Positions 1 to 8,157 of a stretch of 64,000 nucleotides of DNA are shown in pieces. The stretch covers positions 62,001-126,000 of the forward strand of contig JAFGEQ010000005.1 in assembly GCA_016931515.1 (NCBI GenBank). Direction: 5' to 3'. Made by a program: the position numbers and the translations under genes. This DNA is from a candidate division CSSED10-310 bacterium. Lineage in GTDB: Bacteria; CSSED10-310. Within the stretch, counting starts at the first letter, position 1; every line of letters begins with the position of its first letter. Below the pieces are notes generated by a model. That model was not told the DNA's origin and did not search any database. It was given only the letters and a program-made list of their open reading frames with translations.

Positions 1-36
1 GATAATCGATGTAATCGGCGCTAAAACATGTGTCAT
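1..36 (-). CDS. Possible 5' end of a truncated minus-strand gene
   Basis: An ATG at 34-36 on the minus strand opens a frame that stays open to the window edge (12 codons). A GGAG sits at 48-51, 11 nt upstream, a slightly long ribosome-site spacing. It lies downstream of the DUF4416 gene in the same direction. Twelve residues are too few to identify a family, so this could also be chance. Confidence 0.25.
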   Translation of the reverse strand, partial: MTHVLAPITSII

Positions 37-102
37 TGGATTTCTATCTCCGGATAAAGCCTGTCTGTCGTTCGGGCGATGTAGCATGATCGGTAGCGAA
101 GG

Positions 103-648
103 TCAAGATCGTCGCCGGCGTTCGCCGGTTTTTAAAAGTGTCCGGCATCGCATCAGGAAGGTTTGTACGTCAGGGAGTTTGTAATCGGGGTAGGTCCATG
201 CCAATTCTTCCCACGAGTCCGGATGATAAATCAACGTGACCTCTGCAAATACACCTTCTCCAAGATACAGACGATGTGAAAAGTTTTTACTCGTGGCCAG
301 GACTACATGGAAGAGACTGGTATAACCTGGATCAATGTTAACCTGCCGATGGAATCCCGCCTGATCACGGAATCCCAACTCCCATTCAAGTTTGCGGGTC
401 TTCAGTTTTCGCCTGGCAAGCTCGTTCGGGCTGAACGGGGTGGAAAAGGCTATAAAACCCTTTAGAAGGCCGGTTCCCATTTCAGGTTCATAGTAAACGG
501 TATGTTCAAAGGATGAAGGAGGCAGTTGGAGTAATGGGTGTCCGAAGATATCTATCAATTTGTATTCAGCCGTATGATAAACATCCGAACCGGCGGCCAA
601 AATTGCTGTAAAAAAAATACAATCAGGCGGAGAACTCAAGTATTTCAT
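103..648 (-). CDS. DUF4416 family protein
   Basis: A 181-residue protein of the DUF4416 family, whose function is not known. The family signature is clear: a YYEPEMG block (about residues 51-57), NIDPGY (about 104-109), then LATSKNFSHRLYLGEGVFAEVTL and WTYPDYK (about 151-157) near the C-terminus. No signal peptide or membrane segment is visible. It is the last of three minus-strand genes, starting 9 nt after the stop of a DUF507 gene with no obvious ribosome site, so it may rely on translational re-initiation. In many anaerobic bacteria DUF4416 and DUF507 genes occur together, which supports the call. The basic tail (ERRRRS) is variable in the family. Family identity is confident; role is unknown. 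Confidence 0.85.
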   Translation of the reverse strand: MKYLSSPPDCIFFTAILAAGSDVYHTAEYKLIDIFGHPLLQLPPSSFEHTVYYEPEMGTGLLKGFIAFSTPFSPNELARRKLKTRKLEWELGFRDQAGFHRQVNIDPGYTSLFHVVLATSKNFSHRLYLGEGVFAEVTLIYHPDSWEELAWTYPDYKLPDVQTFLMRCRTLLKTGERRRRS

Positions 649-657
649 GAATAGATT

Positions 658-957
658 TCATTTGATCCGGCGAATCTTTTCGTGCCCCCGGTGCTTTTTC
701 ATTTGTTCCTGGTAGTACTGCTCGTACATGACATCCCACTCCTTGCTGCCTTCCGGCGGTGGTTTTGTCATCGATCGAAAAATCTGGCGTACTGCCCGAT
801 CAATTTCGTTTTCCAGTTTTAATTCATCGGTAATGATGAGTTTGATTCGTAAACGGATATCATTGGTATCTCTGAGGACATCCAGACTGGGTTCGTTCTC
901 AATCGTCTCGGTCACCAAATGAGCCAAATGGTTGATTTTCTGGTCGGTTAGACGCAT
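658..957 (-). CDS. DUF507 family protein (copy 1)
   Basis: A 99-residue soluble protein of the DUF507 family. It starts MRLTDQKINHLAHL and has the charged helical pattern of the family, with the acidic/basic DELKLENEIDRAVRQI segment (about residues 45-60). A good ribosome site (GAGGAG) precedes the ATG. It follows a second DUF507 gene by 14 nt and precedes DUF4416 by 9 nt, so the three form an operon. The C-terminus is more basic (HRGHEKIRRIK) than the other copy. DUF507 proteins are small cytoplasmic proteins of unknown function, commonly found as tandem pairs; I infer that the two copies act together, possibly as a heterodimer. Confidence 0.85.
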   Translation of the reverse strand: MRLTDQKINHLAHLVTETIENEPSLDVLRDTNDIRLRIKLIITDELKLENEIDRAVRQIFRSMTKPPPEGSKEWDVMYEQYYQEQMKKHRGHEKIRRIK

Positions 958-971
958 AACGAGAATCTCCT

Positions 972-1250
972 CTATAATATCAAGCCGCGCTCTTTGGCCA
1001 GTTTGGATTTAACCAGTTTGAACATGTCGTGGTAATGAATATTGCCATGATCCATCGTCGATTCGTATTCCTCCAGCAGTTTACGGACTTCCTCATCCAG
1101 CCGGTCTTCAACCGACAAGTCATCTGCAATGACTGACTGGACAGCGTTTATCGCTTGAACTTGATCAAATATGATAAGAAATTCTTCTTCCGTCAGGATC
1201 CGTATGATCTCCGACGCAATATATTCTATTCTGGATGCTCTGAGTTTCAT
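972..1250 (-). CDS. DUF507 family protein (copy 2)
   Basis: A 92-residue DUF507 protein beginning MKLRASRIEYIASEII. The frame is open further upstream, but the ATG at 1248-1250 has a strong GAGGAGG site just before it and gives the normal family length, so I place the start there. It has the family's alternating acidic/basic helices (DDLSVEDRLDEEVRKLLEEY, about residues 44-63) and ends in KSKLAKERGLIL. It is the first gene of the DUF507-DUF507-DUF4416 operon. Function is unknown. Confidence 0.85.
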   Translation of the reverse strand: MKLRASRIEYIASEIIRILTEEEFLIIFDQVQAINAVQSVIADDLSVEDRLDEEVRKLLEEYESTMDHGNIHYHDMFKLVKSKLAKERGLIL

Positions 1251-1295
1251 ACCGCCTCCTCGGGAAGATGACTCCCAAATTTCACAGGCGCCTAT

Positions 1296-1324
1296 ACAAT
1301 AGATGGATGAAAGGCGTGCGTCAA
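1296..1324 (-). promoter_or_regulatory. Candidate sigma-70-type promoter for the DUF507 operon
   Basis: On the minus strand, TTGACG (1319-1324) is followed after 17 nt by TATTGT (1296-1301), about 45 nt upstream of the chosen ATG at 1250. Five of six bases match the -35 consensus and four of six the -10. The rest of the 247-bp gap to the divergent gene at 1498 shows nothing else I can name. Confidence 0.4.
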
Positions 1325-1497
1325 GGTGATTGATATGTTTTCTCACCGGAATAGATTGACTGTCTATCGTTCCGGGAAACGTGACATGTTCGCAAGGAAA
1401 TGACCGTCCTTGACACTCCAGTGAAAACACATTACATTCCATTCGCTCACTTCAGGTGGGTGTAGTGTTGTAACGGCAACGGTGAGGAGACTTCAGC

Positions 1498-2301
1498 ATG
1501 GCAAAAGTTTGGGAAGAAAAAGATAACGTTTTTTTGCAGGAAAACTATTTGAATTACAGCAATCAGGATCTGGCCGATATGTTTGGTGTGACAAAAAAAT
1601 CCATTCAGGGCAAATTGCGACGCCTTGGTCTGCATCGCAAGGAAGATGGTGTGGATTCGGTTGAAGTCATTGCCGAAGACAAATTCGGAGTAAAAAAAGA
1701 GGATCGGACAGAAGAGAAACCTTTGTTTCGGAAAAAACGATTGAACTGCCGTGTACCGAAAGCCACTCCCGAGACACTTCCCCCGGCGCCTTATCGGCCG
1801 GTGGAATTGACGGAGAAGCGAAAACGCGCGATCAGGGAATTCGACAATGCGATAAAGATAATGTCAAGCGGTGATAAGGACAAGGCGCGTGAGGAATTTC
1901 GTTTTATCAGGGAGCACTTTCCGAAGGAACTGGATATCGTGCAGCGTTCGGAGTCATGGATAAAGATATTAAGCAGGCAGCCTGTGCAGGAGCCGGTTAC
2001 GGCTCAAGATTATTATATTCACGGTGTTGAATCAGTGGAACGAAGCGATTGGGCCAGTGCGCTCGACGCCTTCAGAAAAGCAGTTGAACTCGATCCGGAG
2101 TATCTGGATGCGGAATACAACATTGCATGCATTCTATGCCGCCAGGGAGAGCATGAAAAATCTCTGGATATCCTGTGGCACCTGGCGGAAATCAACGATC
2201 GATTCATAGAGATCGCTATCCAGGATGATGATTTTGAACCGATATGGCAGAACCAGGGATTTATCGATTTAGCCAAAGAATATATCGAAGAGGACGAATA
2301 G
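1498..2301 (+). CDS. TPR protein with N-terminal HTH-like segment
   Basis: A 267-residue cytoplasmic protein. Residues 1-50 (WEEKDNVFLQENYLNYSNQDLADMFG then KSIQGKLRRLGL) look like a SANT/Myb-like or GcrA-like helix-turn-helix: a conserved W near the start, 'NQDLADMFGVTKKSI' as helix-turn-helix, and a basic recognition region. Residues 50-105 form a charged linker. Residues about 170-245 hold tetratricopeptide repeats (ASALDAFRKAVELDPEYLDAEYNIACI). GAGGAG precedes the ATG. It is divergent from the DUF507 operon and convergent with aspartate kinase, 20 bp apart. Putative DNA binding plus a protein-interaction scaffold is inference; I do not recognise a named family. Confidence 0.75.
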   Translation: MAKVWEEKDNVFLQENYLNYSNQDLADMFGVTKKSIQGKLRRLGLHRKEDGVDSVEVIAEDKFGVKKEDRTEEKPLFRKKRLNCRVPKATPETLPPAPYRPVELTEKRKRAIREFDNAIKIMSSGDKDKAREEFRFIREHFPKELDIVQRSESWIKILSRQPVQEPVTAQDYYIHGVESVERSDWASALDAFRKAVELDPEYLDAEYNIACILCRQGEHEKSLDILWHLAEINDRFIEIAIQDDDFEPIWQNQGFIDLAKEYIEEDE

Positions 2302-2320
2302 CAGTCAGACGGGTGATCGC

Positions 2321-3556
2321 CTAACCGATAAATTCGTCATGCAGGACCTGCTGTGCCGGGCGTGAAAATTCCTGTGGAACAAGCGCTGAAATCGTCGCAT
2401 GTGAATCGGTGGTCTGTAAAACCGGGATCCCTGCATCGACAAGTGCCCGCATGAATCGTGCCATAACTCCCTTCATTTTATGCATTCCAGCGCCGACTAT
2501 CGATACTTTTCTACACCCGGGTTTTTGATCGAATCTGCAATCCAACCGCTTCAAAACGTCAACGACCACGTATACCTGTGTAGCATCTACGGTGAATCGG
2601 ACGATGTCCTCTGTCACCGTGAACATGTCCATGCTGACTGCGGCTTCACTGACAGCTTCGAATATCCCTGCAATATACTCCTGATCAATATGGTCATCCA
2701 GGAAAACCGTGAATTGAGATACATCATCACCGTGTGCTACAGCGGTGACGAGTCGAGCAGACTCATATCCTTCCCGGGTCTCGATCACAGTCGCAATGTC
2801 GGGTGAATCCACGCGACCGATCCTGACATCCAGTTTGCATCGATCCAGGAGTTCGGCTGCACGGGGATCAACCACTCTTGCACCGGCCCAGGACATGTGC
2901 ACGATATCCTTTGCATTAATCCGATCAAGGTGACAAGCGTTGGTTACCTCCCTGGGATCGGCTGAATAAACCCCCGTCTGATCCGTAAAGATCTCAATGT
3001 ATCGGGCATCAAGAGCTTTTCCCAGAGCGATGGCTGTCGTGTCACTGCCTCCTCGGCCGAGAGTGGTTATCTTCCCCGCAACCGAAACTCCCTGAAATCC
3101 TGCTATAACGATCACATCGATCAAATGAAGATCCTGAAGAATACGATTGGGTATAATTGTGCGAATGCGTGCGTGGTTGGAGTTTTCGTCGGTGATGATG
3201 CCGGCTTCGAAGCCGGTTCTGGCACGAGCGGTAATTCCGATTGAACGCAGATAGCAGGCCAGACTGACGGCGGAGATAATTTCACCGCACATCATAATAA
3301 GGTCTTTTTCCCTTAAACAAACATAGGCGGGATTATCCGGAAGCAGCCCAAGCAGCGTATCTGTAGCATAGGGATCGCCCGATCGTCCCGAGATTCGATC
3401 CGCCCCCCGCCCCATAGCGCTTACAACTGCAACAACTTTATATCCGGAATTCAGGCCGCGGCGGATTGCTTCAGCAACCCTGCTGAAGGCCTGTTCGCCG
3501 CTCATGGTTGTCCCACCGAATTTTTGAATGATTATCGGTGGCAGATGCGATCGCAT
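2321..3556 (-). CDS. lysC: Aspartate kinase
   Basis: Phosphorylates L-aspartate, the first step to lysine, threonine and methionine; asd for the next step lies at 40903. The N-terminal IIQKFGGTTMSG is the aspartokinase signature (KFGGTS in most), followed by VVSAMG, ITTLGRGGSDTTA for substrate binding, and EIFTDQTGVYSADPR. The C-terminal third holds the tandem ACT regulatory domains (VSIVGAGMHKMKGVMARFM, QTTDSHATISALV), so feedback inhibition is likely. The frame opens 14 codons earlier at 3598, but that start is only 8 nt from the tRNA-Sec 3' end and lacks a ribosome site, whereas the ATG at 3554-3556 has GAGGT upstream; I chose the latter (411 aa). Identity is secure, exact start less so. 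Confidence 0.93.
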   Translation of the reverse strand: MRSHLPPIIIQKFGGTTMSGEQAFSRVAEAIRRGLNSGYKVVAVVSAMGRGADRISGRSGDPYATDTLLGLLPDNPAYVCLREKDLIMMCGEIISAVSLACYLRSIGITARARTGFEAGIITDENSNHARIRTIIPNRILQDLHLIDVIVIAGFQGVSVAGKITTLGRGGSDTTAIALGKALDARYIEIFTDQTGVYSADPREVTNACHLDRINAKDIVHMSWAGARVVDPRAAELLDRCKLDVRIGRVDSPDIATVIETREGYESARLVTAVAHGDDVSQFTVFLDDHIDQEYIAGIFEAVSEAAVSMDMFTVTEDIVRFTVDATQVYVVVDVLKRLDCRFDQKPGCRKVSIVGAGMHKMKGVMARFMRALVDAGIPVLQTTDSHATISALVPQEFSRPAQQVLHDEFIG

Positions 3557-3605
3557 TCCTGTGAATACCTCTTGAAGCAAATGTTGAGGAACACACATTC
3601 AAAGA

Positions 3606-3702
3606 TGGCGGGAGCGCATGGGAATCGAACCCACCAGGGACCCGTCTAAGACCCCCTGCCGGTTTTGAAGACCGGAGGCATCACCAGACACCACCCGCTC
3701 CC
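3606..3702 (-). tRNA. selC: tRNA-Sec (anticodon UCA)
   Basis: A 97-nt minus-strand tRNA with the hallmarks of selenocysteine tRNA: an anticodon stem CCGGT/ACCGG around a loop containing UCA, an unusually long variable arm (a paired AGGG...CCCT region of about 22 nt), a T arm with GTTCGATTC, and an extended acceptor stem (GGGAGCG/CGCTCCC plus an eighth position that is G-G). The CCA end is encoded (3606-3608). It decodes UGA, and three in-frame UGAs in this window need it. It lies between the RlmD-like gene and lysC in the same orientation. A UCA-anticodon tRNA could in principle be a nonsense suppressor or a Trp-reading variant, but the long variable arm and 97-nt length point to SelC. Confidence 0.95.
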
Positions 3703-3734
3703 ATCGCATACTCTAGTGTTCGGGAAGCACTTTT

Positions 3735-5231
3735 TCAACGTAAATCGGAAAACGCAGCATGAGCGGCCTGGGCACCGGTATGCTTGTGTGTTAGAAATAC
3801 CAGTGTTTCCAGGTGATAAGTATGAGGAAACATGTCTATTGGTTGGATAACTCTGATCCTGAAGTCCGCTTCAGCCAAGTGTTTCAGATCTCTGGCCAGA
3901 GTGGATGGATCACAGGAAATATAAAGCATTTTTGCAGGTTTCAGAGCAATCACGCCCTTCAAGGCTTCCGGTGAGAATCCGGTTCGCGGAGGATCGGCAA
4001 TCACTAACGAAAAGCGAGCGCCGGTTGTTTCTGGGATCCGGAAGAACGACCGGTCGTCACACATCCTGAACTCGGAATTTTTTAAACTCGCAGCAGCTGC
4101 ATTCGTTTTGGCATCTTCAATGGCTGCCGGGTTTGAATCCAGGCCGATCAATTTTTGAACAAAACGAGCTATGGGTAAACTGAAGAAGCCGCTTCCGCAA
4201 TAAAGATCCAACACTGTGTCCGTCGCTGCGGGTGAACATAACAGGATCGCCTGGTCAATCATCTGCTTATACAGGTATTGATTTGCCTGGACAAAGGAAT
4301 TGCTTCCCACTCGATAGGAGATGTTACCGATCCGGTGCGTCAGACTCTTTTCCCCGGCAGCAATCAGACCATCCTTCGAATCTGCTGTTACACCCAGTAC
4401 CGGTAACTGGTTCTTTTTGCAGCGTTCGAAAATGGTTTCCAATCCAAACACGGCACCTTTGCCAAGAAGATGAATCGCAACTCTCCCTGAATCAACGGAC
4501 ATCTGCAGTTGAATTTCTTCCGGAATGGGTGCTGTTCCCGGCGAAGGCAACAGATCCGGTAAAGCCTTTATTACTGCGTTCAGGGGTTTGGCCAATAATG
4601 GACATGCGTCAAGCGGAACCAGTGTGTTGCTGCGTCTGGCGAAATAACCCACTTCCACTTTGTTTCCTGCTTGACGGACATGAAGTCGGGTCCGGATCCG
4701 ATACCCGTAAGTTTCCGGGGAACCCATCACACTGCGGACCTTCGTCTCAATCCCACCAATTCGTGATAAAGTGTCTGTCGCCATCGCTTCCTTTGCTGTC
4801 AATTGGGCGGGATAAACCAAACACTGCAAGTGGCAGCCGCCACATGTTCCGAACAATGGGCATGATGCCGGAATCCTGTTGGACGAATGCGCAAGAACTT
4901 CGATGACTTCACCCCGACATAGATCTTTGCCGACATGAGTCAGCGAAACTTTCACCGTATCACCGGGAACGACGCCCGGTATAAACACCAGAACGGATTG
5001 ATGCCGTGCGATACCCTCACCCCCGAATGCAAGTTTTTCGATCGTCACATCAATAATATCGCCCATGTTGACAATCGGTTTAACTAGACGTTGCCGTAAA
5101 CGATCTTCTTCAGTCACCTGCTTTTTTCCAAAGAGACGCTCTAACTCGGCTCTCTCATCCTGTTTCCGCGACGGCCCCAACTTTTCCCGAAGCTTTTCCA
5201 GTAAAGCATCGTCATTGTCCAATGGTCTCAT
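3735..5231 (-). CDS. rlmD: RlmD/TrmA-family 23S rRNA (uracil-5-)-methyltransferase
   Basis: SAM-dependent methyltransferase that makes 5-methyluridine in RNA, most likely 23S rRNA. An N-terminal extension of about 50 residues precedes a TRAM RNA-binding domain (about 50-110). Next comes the Cys cluster CPLFGTCGGC with a later HLQC that binds a 4Fe-4S cluster in RlmD, then the SAM site DLYCGSGFFSLP and NPPY-like ADPPRTG, and the catalytic ISCDPSTLARD (nucleophile Cys). At 498 residues it is longer than E. coli RlmD (433), mainly from the N-terminus. GGAGGA precedes the ATG. RlmD, RlmCD and TrmA are hard to separate by eye; the FeS Cys pattern favours RlmD/RlmCD, so the gene symbol is tentative. 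Confidence 0.85.
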   Translation of the reverse strand: MRPLDNDDALLEKLREKLGPSRKQDERAELERLFGKKQVTEEDRLRQRLVKPIVNMGDIIDVTIEKLAFGGEGIARHQSVLVFIPGVVPGDTVKVSLTHVGKDLCRGEVIEVLAHSSNRIPASCPLFGTCGGCHLQCLVYPAQLTAKEAMATDTLSRIGGIETKVRSVMGSPETYGYRIRTRLHVRQAGNKVEVGYFARRSNTLVPLDACPLLAKPLNAVIKALPDLLPSPGTAPIPEEIQLQMSVDSGRVAIHLLGKGAVFGLETIFERCKKNQLPVLGVTADSKDGLIAAGEKSLTHRIGNISYRVGSNSFVQANQYLYKQMIDQAILLCSPAATDTVLDLYCGSGFFSLPIARFVQKLIGLDSNPAAIEDAKTNAAAASLKNSEFRMCDDRSFFRIPETTGARFSLVIADPPRTGFSPEALKGVIALKPAKMLYISCDPSTLARDLKHLAEADFRIRVIQPIDMFPHTYHLETLVFLTHKHTGAQAAHAAFSDLR

Positions 5232-5296
5232 ATTGATCCTCCGATCAGGTACCTGTTCAATCCGGGTAATTACTCAGGTAAAACCGATGATAACAT

Positions 5297-5324
5297 AAAA
5301 CCCCTGCATTCGGGCAGGGGTTTT
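5297..5324. terminator. Bidirectional intrinsic terminator
   Basis: CCCCTGC (5301-5307) pairs with GCAGGGG (5314-5320) around a 6-nt loop, with AAAA before and TTTT after. It works as a terminator on either strand. It lies just downstream of tRNA-Phe on the minus strand, so it likely ends the DUF1573-tRNA-Phe transcript. Confidence 0.85.
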
Positions 5325-5330
5325 AACTGT

Positions 5331-5403
5331 TGCCGAGGGAGGGAATCGAACCCCCGACGCAGGGATTTTCAGTCCCTCGCTCTACCGACTGAGCTACCTC
5401 GGC
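5331..5403 (-). tRNA. tRNA-Phe (anticodon GAA)
   Basis: A 73-nt minus-strand tRNA. The acceptor stem GCCGAGG/CCTCGGC, D arm (AGCTCAGTCGGTAGAGC), anticodon stem AGGGA/TCCCT with loop CTGAAAA (anticodon GAA) and T arm with GTTCGATTC all fold cleanly. No CCA is encoded, unlike the tRNA-Sec nearby. It follows the DUF1573 selenoprotein pair by 77 nt in the same direction and is followed at once by a terminator. Confidence 0.97.
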
Positions 5404-5480
5404 GGACCGGGTTATTCGAAAAATAACGCCAGTTCGAATGCCAACCATATACTTATGGGGTTTTTCTGTCAAGAAAAAGA

Positions 5481-6542
5481 TTAGTATACGGCTCGGGGAG
5501 TTATCTTTTTGGGGATGCGTTTCTGGAATCCATGCACATCCAATAAAATGTCGGAATCTGATTCCAAATCGGTGATTATTTTGATCTGCGTTTCGAAACG
5601 CGGTCTGTCCTCCAAAGGATTCAAGTGAACAACCAGGGAGTGTTTGACCGAAAGCAGATCCGACTGAAATACAACACTGATCTCCGGGTCTCCCGGAAAG
5701 ATTTCCTTGATACGAAAAGCCCTCGAATCACTGCTCTGCAATTCGATCGGTTCCTCCATTGGAATCCCGGGCTCATAGTTACCGAACAGCAATCGTGGAG
5801 GCGTAGCGGTTAATAGTCCTGAAAGTTCACCGCTCAAGTTGAGGAACACATGCGGTGTATGTTCAAGGTTGGTGTCCAGTGTGAGCACGTAGTTAAATTT
5901 ACCCGGGATTAGTCGTGGTGGGTATAGCGTAACATCAAGACTCAGGTCTCCGCCGCCCGATCGATTATCCTTAAATTTCCAGATAAAAGCATTCTCCGGA
6001 ACCGATCTCTCAATATGAAGGTCAGAAATTACGACGGAATCAAGCATCGAGCCCGTCAGCTTGGCAGAGAGTGTGACAGGATCGGCCTGATGCGGCAGGC
6101 GTCCGAACCATAATCGTTTAGGGGAACACTCAAGTTGAAGATCAATTGTAGCCTGGACGGTCAATTTGACACGACGATTTGAAGGATCATTGGTATTAAC
6201 CGTTATGGATTTACGCGTCAACCCTGACCTGTTGCTCGTATCGAATTCAACATCTATATTGCCGACCTCACCCGGAGGAACGTTACTGGAAGTTACCAGA
6301 ACAGCGGTGCAACCTCACCCGGCTTTCACAGACTCAATGAATAAAGGAACCATGCCGGTGTTTCGAAACTGAAAAGAGTGTTTCAAGATGGATCCGGCAA
6401 CCTGTGTACCGAAGTCGAAGGAGATTTCTGAAAATTCAATCCGCGGAGCGAATTCTGCAGCCGGTTCAATGTCAGTTGCCAGAGCTACACATCCGGTCAT
6501 AATCCCCAATACACAAAGACAGATTTTCAATACGATCTTCAA
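5481..6542 (-). CDS. DUF1573 lipoprotein A, predicted selenoprotein (UGA = Sec76)
   Basis: Predicted 353-residue exported protein with one in-frame UGA at 6315-6317. Residues 1-18 form a lipoprotein-like signal (VLGIMTGC). The DUF1573 domain runs from about 35 to 120, with FDFGTQVAG, FQFRNTG and then VKAG-U-GCTAVL. In this family that site normally reads SCGCT, so Sec replaces the first Cys and G replaces S. The C-terminal region has Ig-like strands (TVNTNDPSNR, NLSGEL) typical of the superfamily. The start is TTG with AGGGAGGTG upstream. It follows paralog B by 49 bp. If UGA were a true stop the product would be a 75-aa fragment lacking most of the domain; the rest lacks its own start with a ribosome site. 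The family's function is poorly known; a redox role of U-G-C in the envelope is inference. Confidence 0.85.
6282..6302 (-). promoter_or_regulatory. Candidate bacterial SECIS hairpin of DUF1573 protein A
   Basis: Read on the minus strand, the hairpin begins 12 nt after the UGA. GUUCUGG pairs with CCAG-U-AAC (one bulged U) around a 6-nt loop UAACUU. Placement matches bacterial SECIS elements, which lie directly after the UGA inside the coding region. The loop has no G in its first two bases, unlike E. coli, so SelB recognition may differ. Confidence 0.6.
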
Positions 6543-6591
6543 ACCGCATTCACCTCCCTATCCATCCTGGTTTCCGCTCCGAAAATGCGCA

Positions 6592-7893
6592 CTAATCAGT
6601 CTTTTTACGTTTGTTTTTTTCTGTGTCGATCGATGCAGCAGCCTTGGACGAACTCATCTGGGAACGAGGATTCAGTAACTCCTTCCGCATCGCCGATGCG
6701 TTTGTTTTAGGTGGTTCTTTTTGCATCGTAGATGGATCAGTTTTAGCTTGTTCGGGACGCGATCTTTGTTGATACGCATGGATCTCTACCTGGACATTCG
6801 GTTGCGCACCCATGTCAGTTGTTATGTTCAGAGATGTCCGGATTCTGTCTGTGGGTACATCAGTGAACAAACGGATCTTCAGCGTGTGCTCTATTGCCGC
6901 ATCACGTTTCCATGGATCAATTTTGAATTCCTTTTCATCGATGGATGCATTGATAATTTTGAAGGGTTGACCGGTGTTTGAAGTCAAGGTAATCGTTTTT
7001 TCCATTTCCTTATTCACTTCGAACTGACCGAAATACAGTCTTTGAGGAGTGGCTGCAATCGGCCCCATGACTTCACCGCTCAAATTCAGTTGAATTTCCG
7101 GTGACTTTTCCAAGTTTGTAGTAATCAGCATGATATCAGTAAAACGACCCGGTTGAATTTTTGTCGCATCGACTGTGACATCCAGGGACAACTCACGGGT
7201 CTCACCGGTTGTAGTATCTTTAAGCTTCCAGGTATAGGCATTTCGGTTCGGTGAATCTTCCTTGATCCTGATATTGGATAACTGTGCTTCTCCTAAGAGC
7301 TTGCCTTCGAAAACAAAAGGTCGCGTTACGGTTTCATCCTGCTTCATCTGCCCAAACCACTGACGGTTGGGAGAAGCAGCCAGCAATTCTTCCAGATCGG
7401 CAATGACTTCGATCTGAATTCTCGGTGATTCAGGATCATTCGTCGTGATCGTAATCTGCTTGCGGTTCACACCTTTTCGGCGCTCTGTTTTGAAGGAAAC
7501 ATCGATTTTACCTTCCCCGCCCGGGGGAATTTCCTTGGCTGAAGCCAAGGCAGCAGTGCATCCTCACCCAGCCTTGACATTCTCGATGATCAGCGTTCCT
7601 TCGCCCGTGTTACGGAAGTTAAACACATGTTTCAAATCAGGACCGGATATCTGTTTCCCAAAATCATGCTGTGTTTCGGCAAACACAATTTTGGGATTCT
7701 TTCCATCCTTATTAATGACCGGAGTCTCTTCCCCAGGTTTCTCCCGGTCATTGAGAGTGACGGGCGGTGGTTGCTGAGTAGACGCCAGATCCACTTTCTC
7801 TTCGGCTTTTTCTTTAAAACAACCACTTAACGGCAGCAGTACGAGCCAGCACCCGATTAAGTACAACAACAAATGCCTCCGGTAGTTACTCAT
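6592..7893 (-). CDS. DUF1573 lipoprotein B, predicted selenoprotein (UGA = Sec110)
   Basis: Predicted 433-residue lipoprotein with one in-frame UGA at 7564-7566. The signal ends LPLSGC, a good lipobox, followed by a polar linker (about residues 25-65). The DUF1573 domain has HDFGKQISG, FNFRNTG and VKAG-U-GCTAAL, with U at the position of the first Cys of the family's SCGCT motif. C-terminal Ig-like segments (TITTNDPESP, NLSGEV, LYFGQF) match paralog A. A long basic, Lys-rich tail ends the protein. Strong GGAGGAGG precedes the ATG. It is first of the pair, 49 bp ahead of paralog A, with the same UGA position. If UGA ended translation the product would be a 109-aa stub. Sec reading fits the local tRNA-Sec and downstream hairpin. 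Confidence 0.87.
7533..7550 (-). promoter_or_regulatory. Candidate bacterial SECIS hairpin of DUF1573 protein B
   Basis: On the minus strand a perfect 7-bp stem, CCUUGGC/GCCAAGG, closes a 4-nt loop UUCA and begins 13 nt after the UGA. The spacing matches the hairpins after the other two in-frame UGAs in this window (11 and 12 nt). The sequence also encodes ALASAKE, so the codons are constrained at once by RNA structure and protein. Confidence 0.65.
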
Positions 7894-8157
7894 TTTTCCT
7901 TTTCCTCCTCCAAATCACTATAGGAATTAACAACCCGATATCATGGCGCGATCATAATGTGAAGTCAACCGCAAACAAGATCGTAATGAATGCGTCATCA
8001 CCATTTTATCAACTGAGACGCCGATTTTGTTCCAGATATTTTGCGGGGATCTAGTTTCCGGCATCATGATCTTTATTAACACCGATGTTATGATATAGAG
8101 TAGATGACTTGAAAAAGACCGGGAGATCGCTGATATGCTATTGGAAAGGATATTCGC

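Noticed and set aside
4232-4906. 224-codon plus-strand open frame inside the rlmD-like gene
   Set aside because: No family match, no ribosome site, and the minus-strand gene explains the region fully.
5481-7893. UGA in the DUF1573 genes as a real stop or as a general Trp codon
   Set aside because: Both paralogs break at the same conserved motif position, continue in frame and have downstream hairpins; UGA is used as a normal stop elsewhere (for example in ATGA overlaps), so a genetic-code change is not supported.
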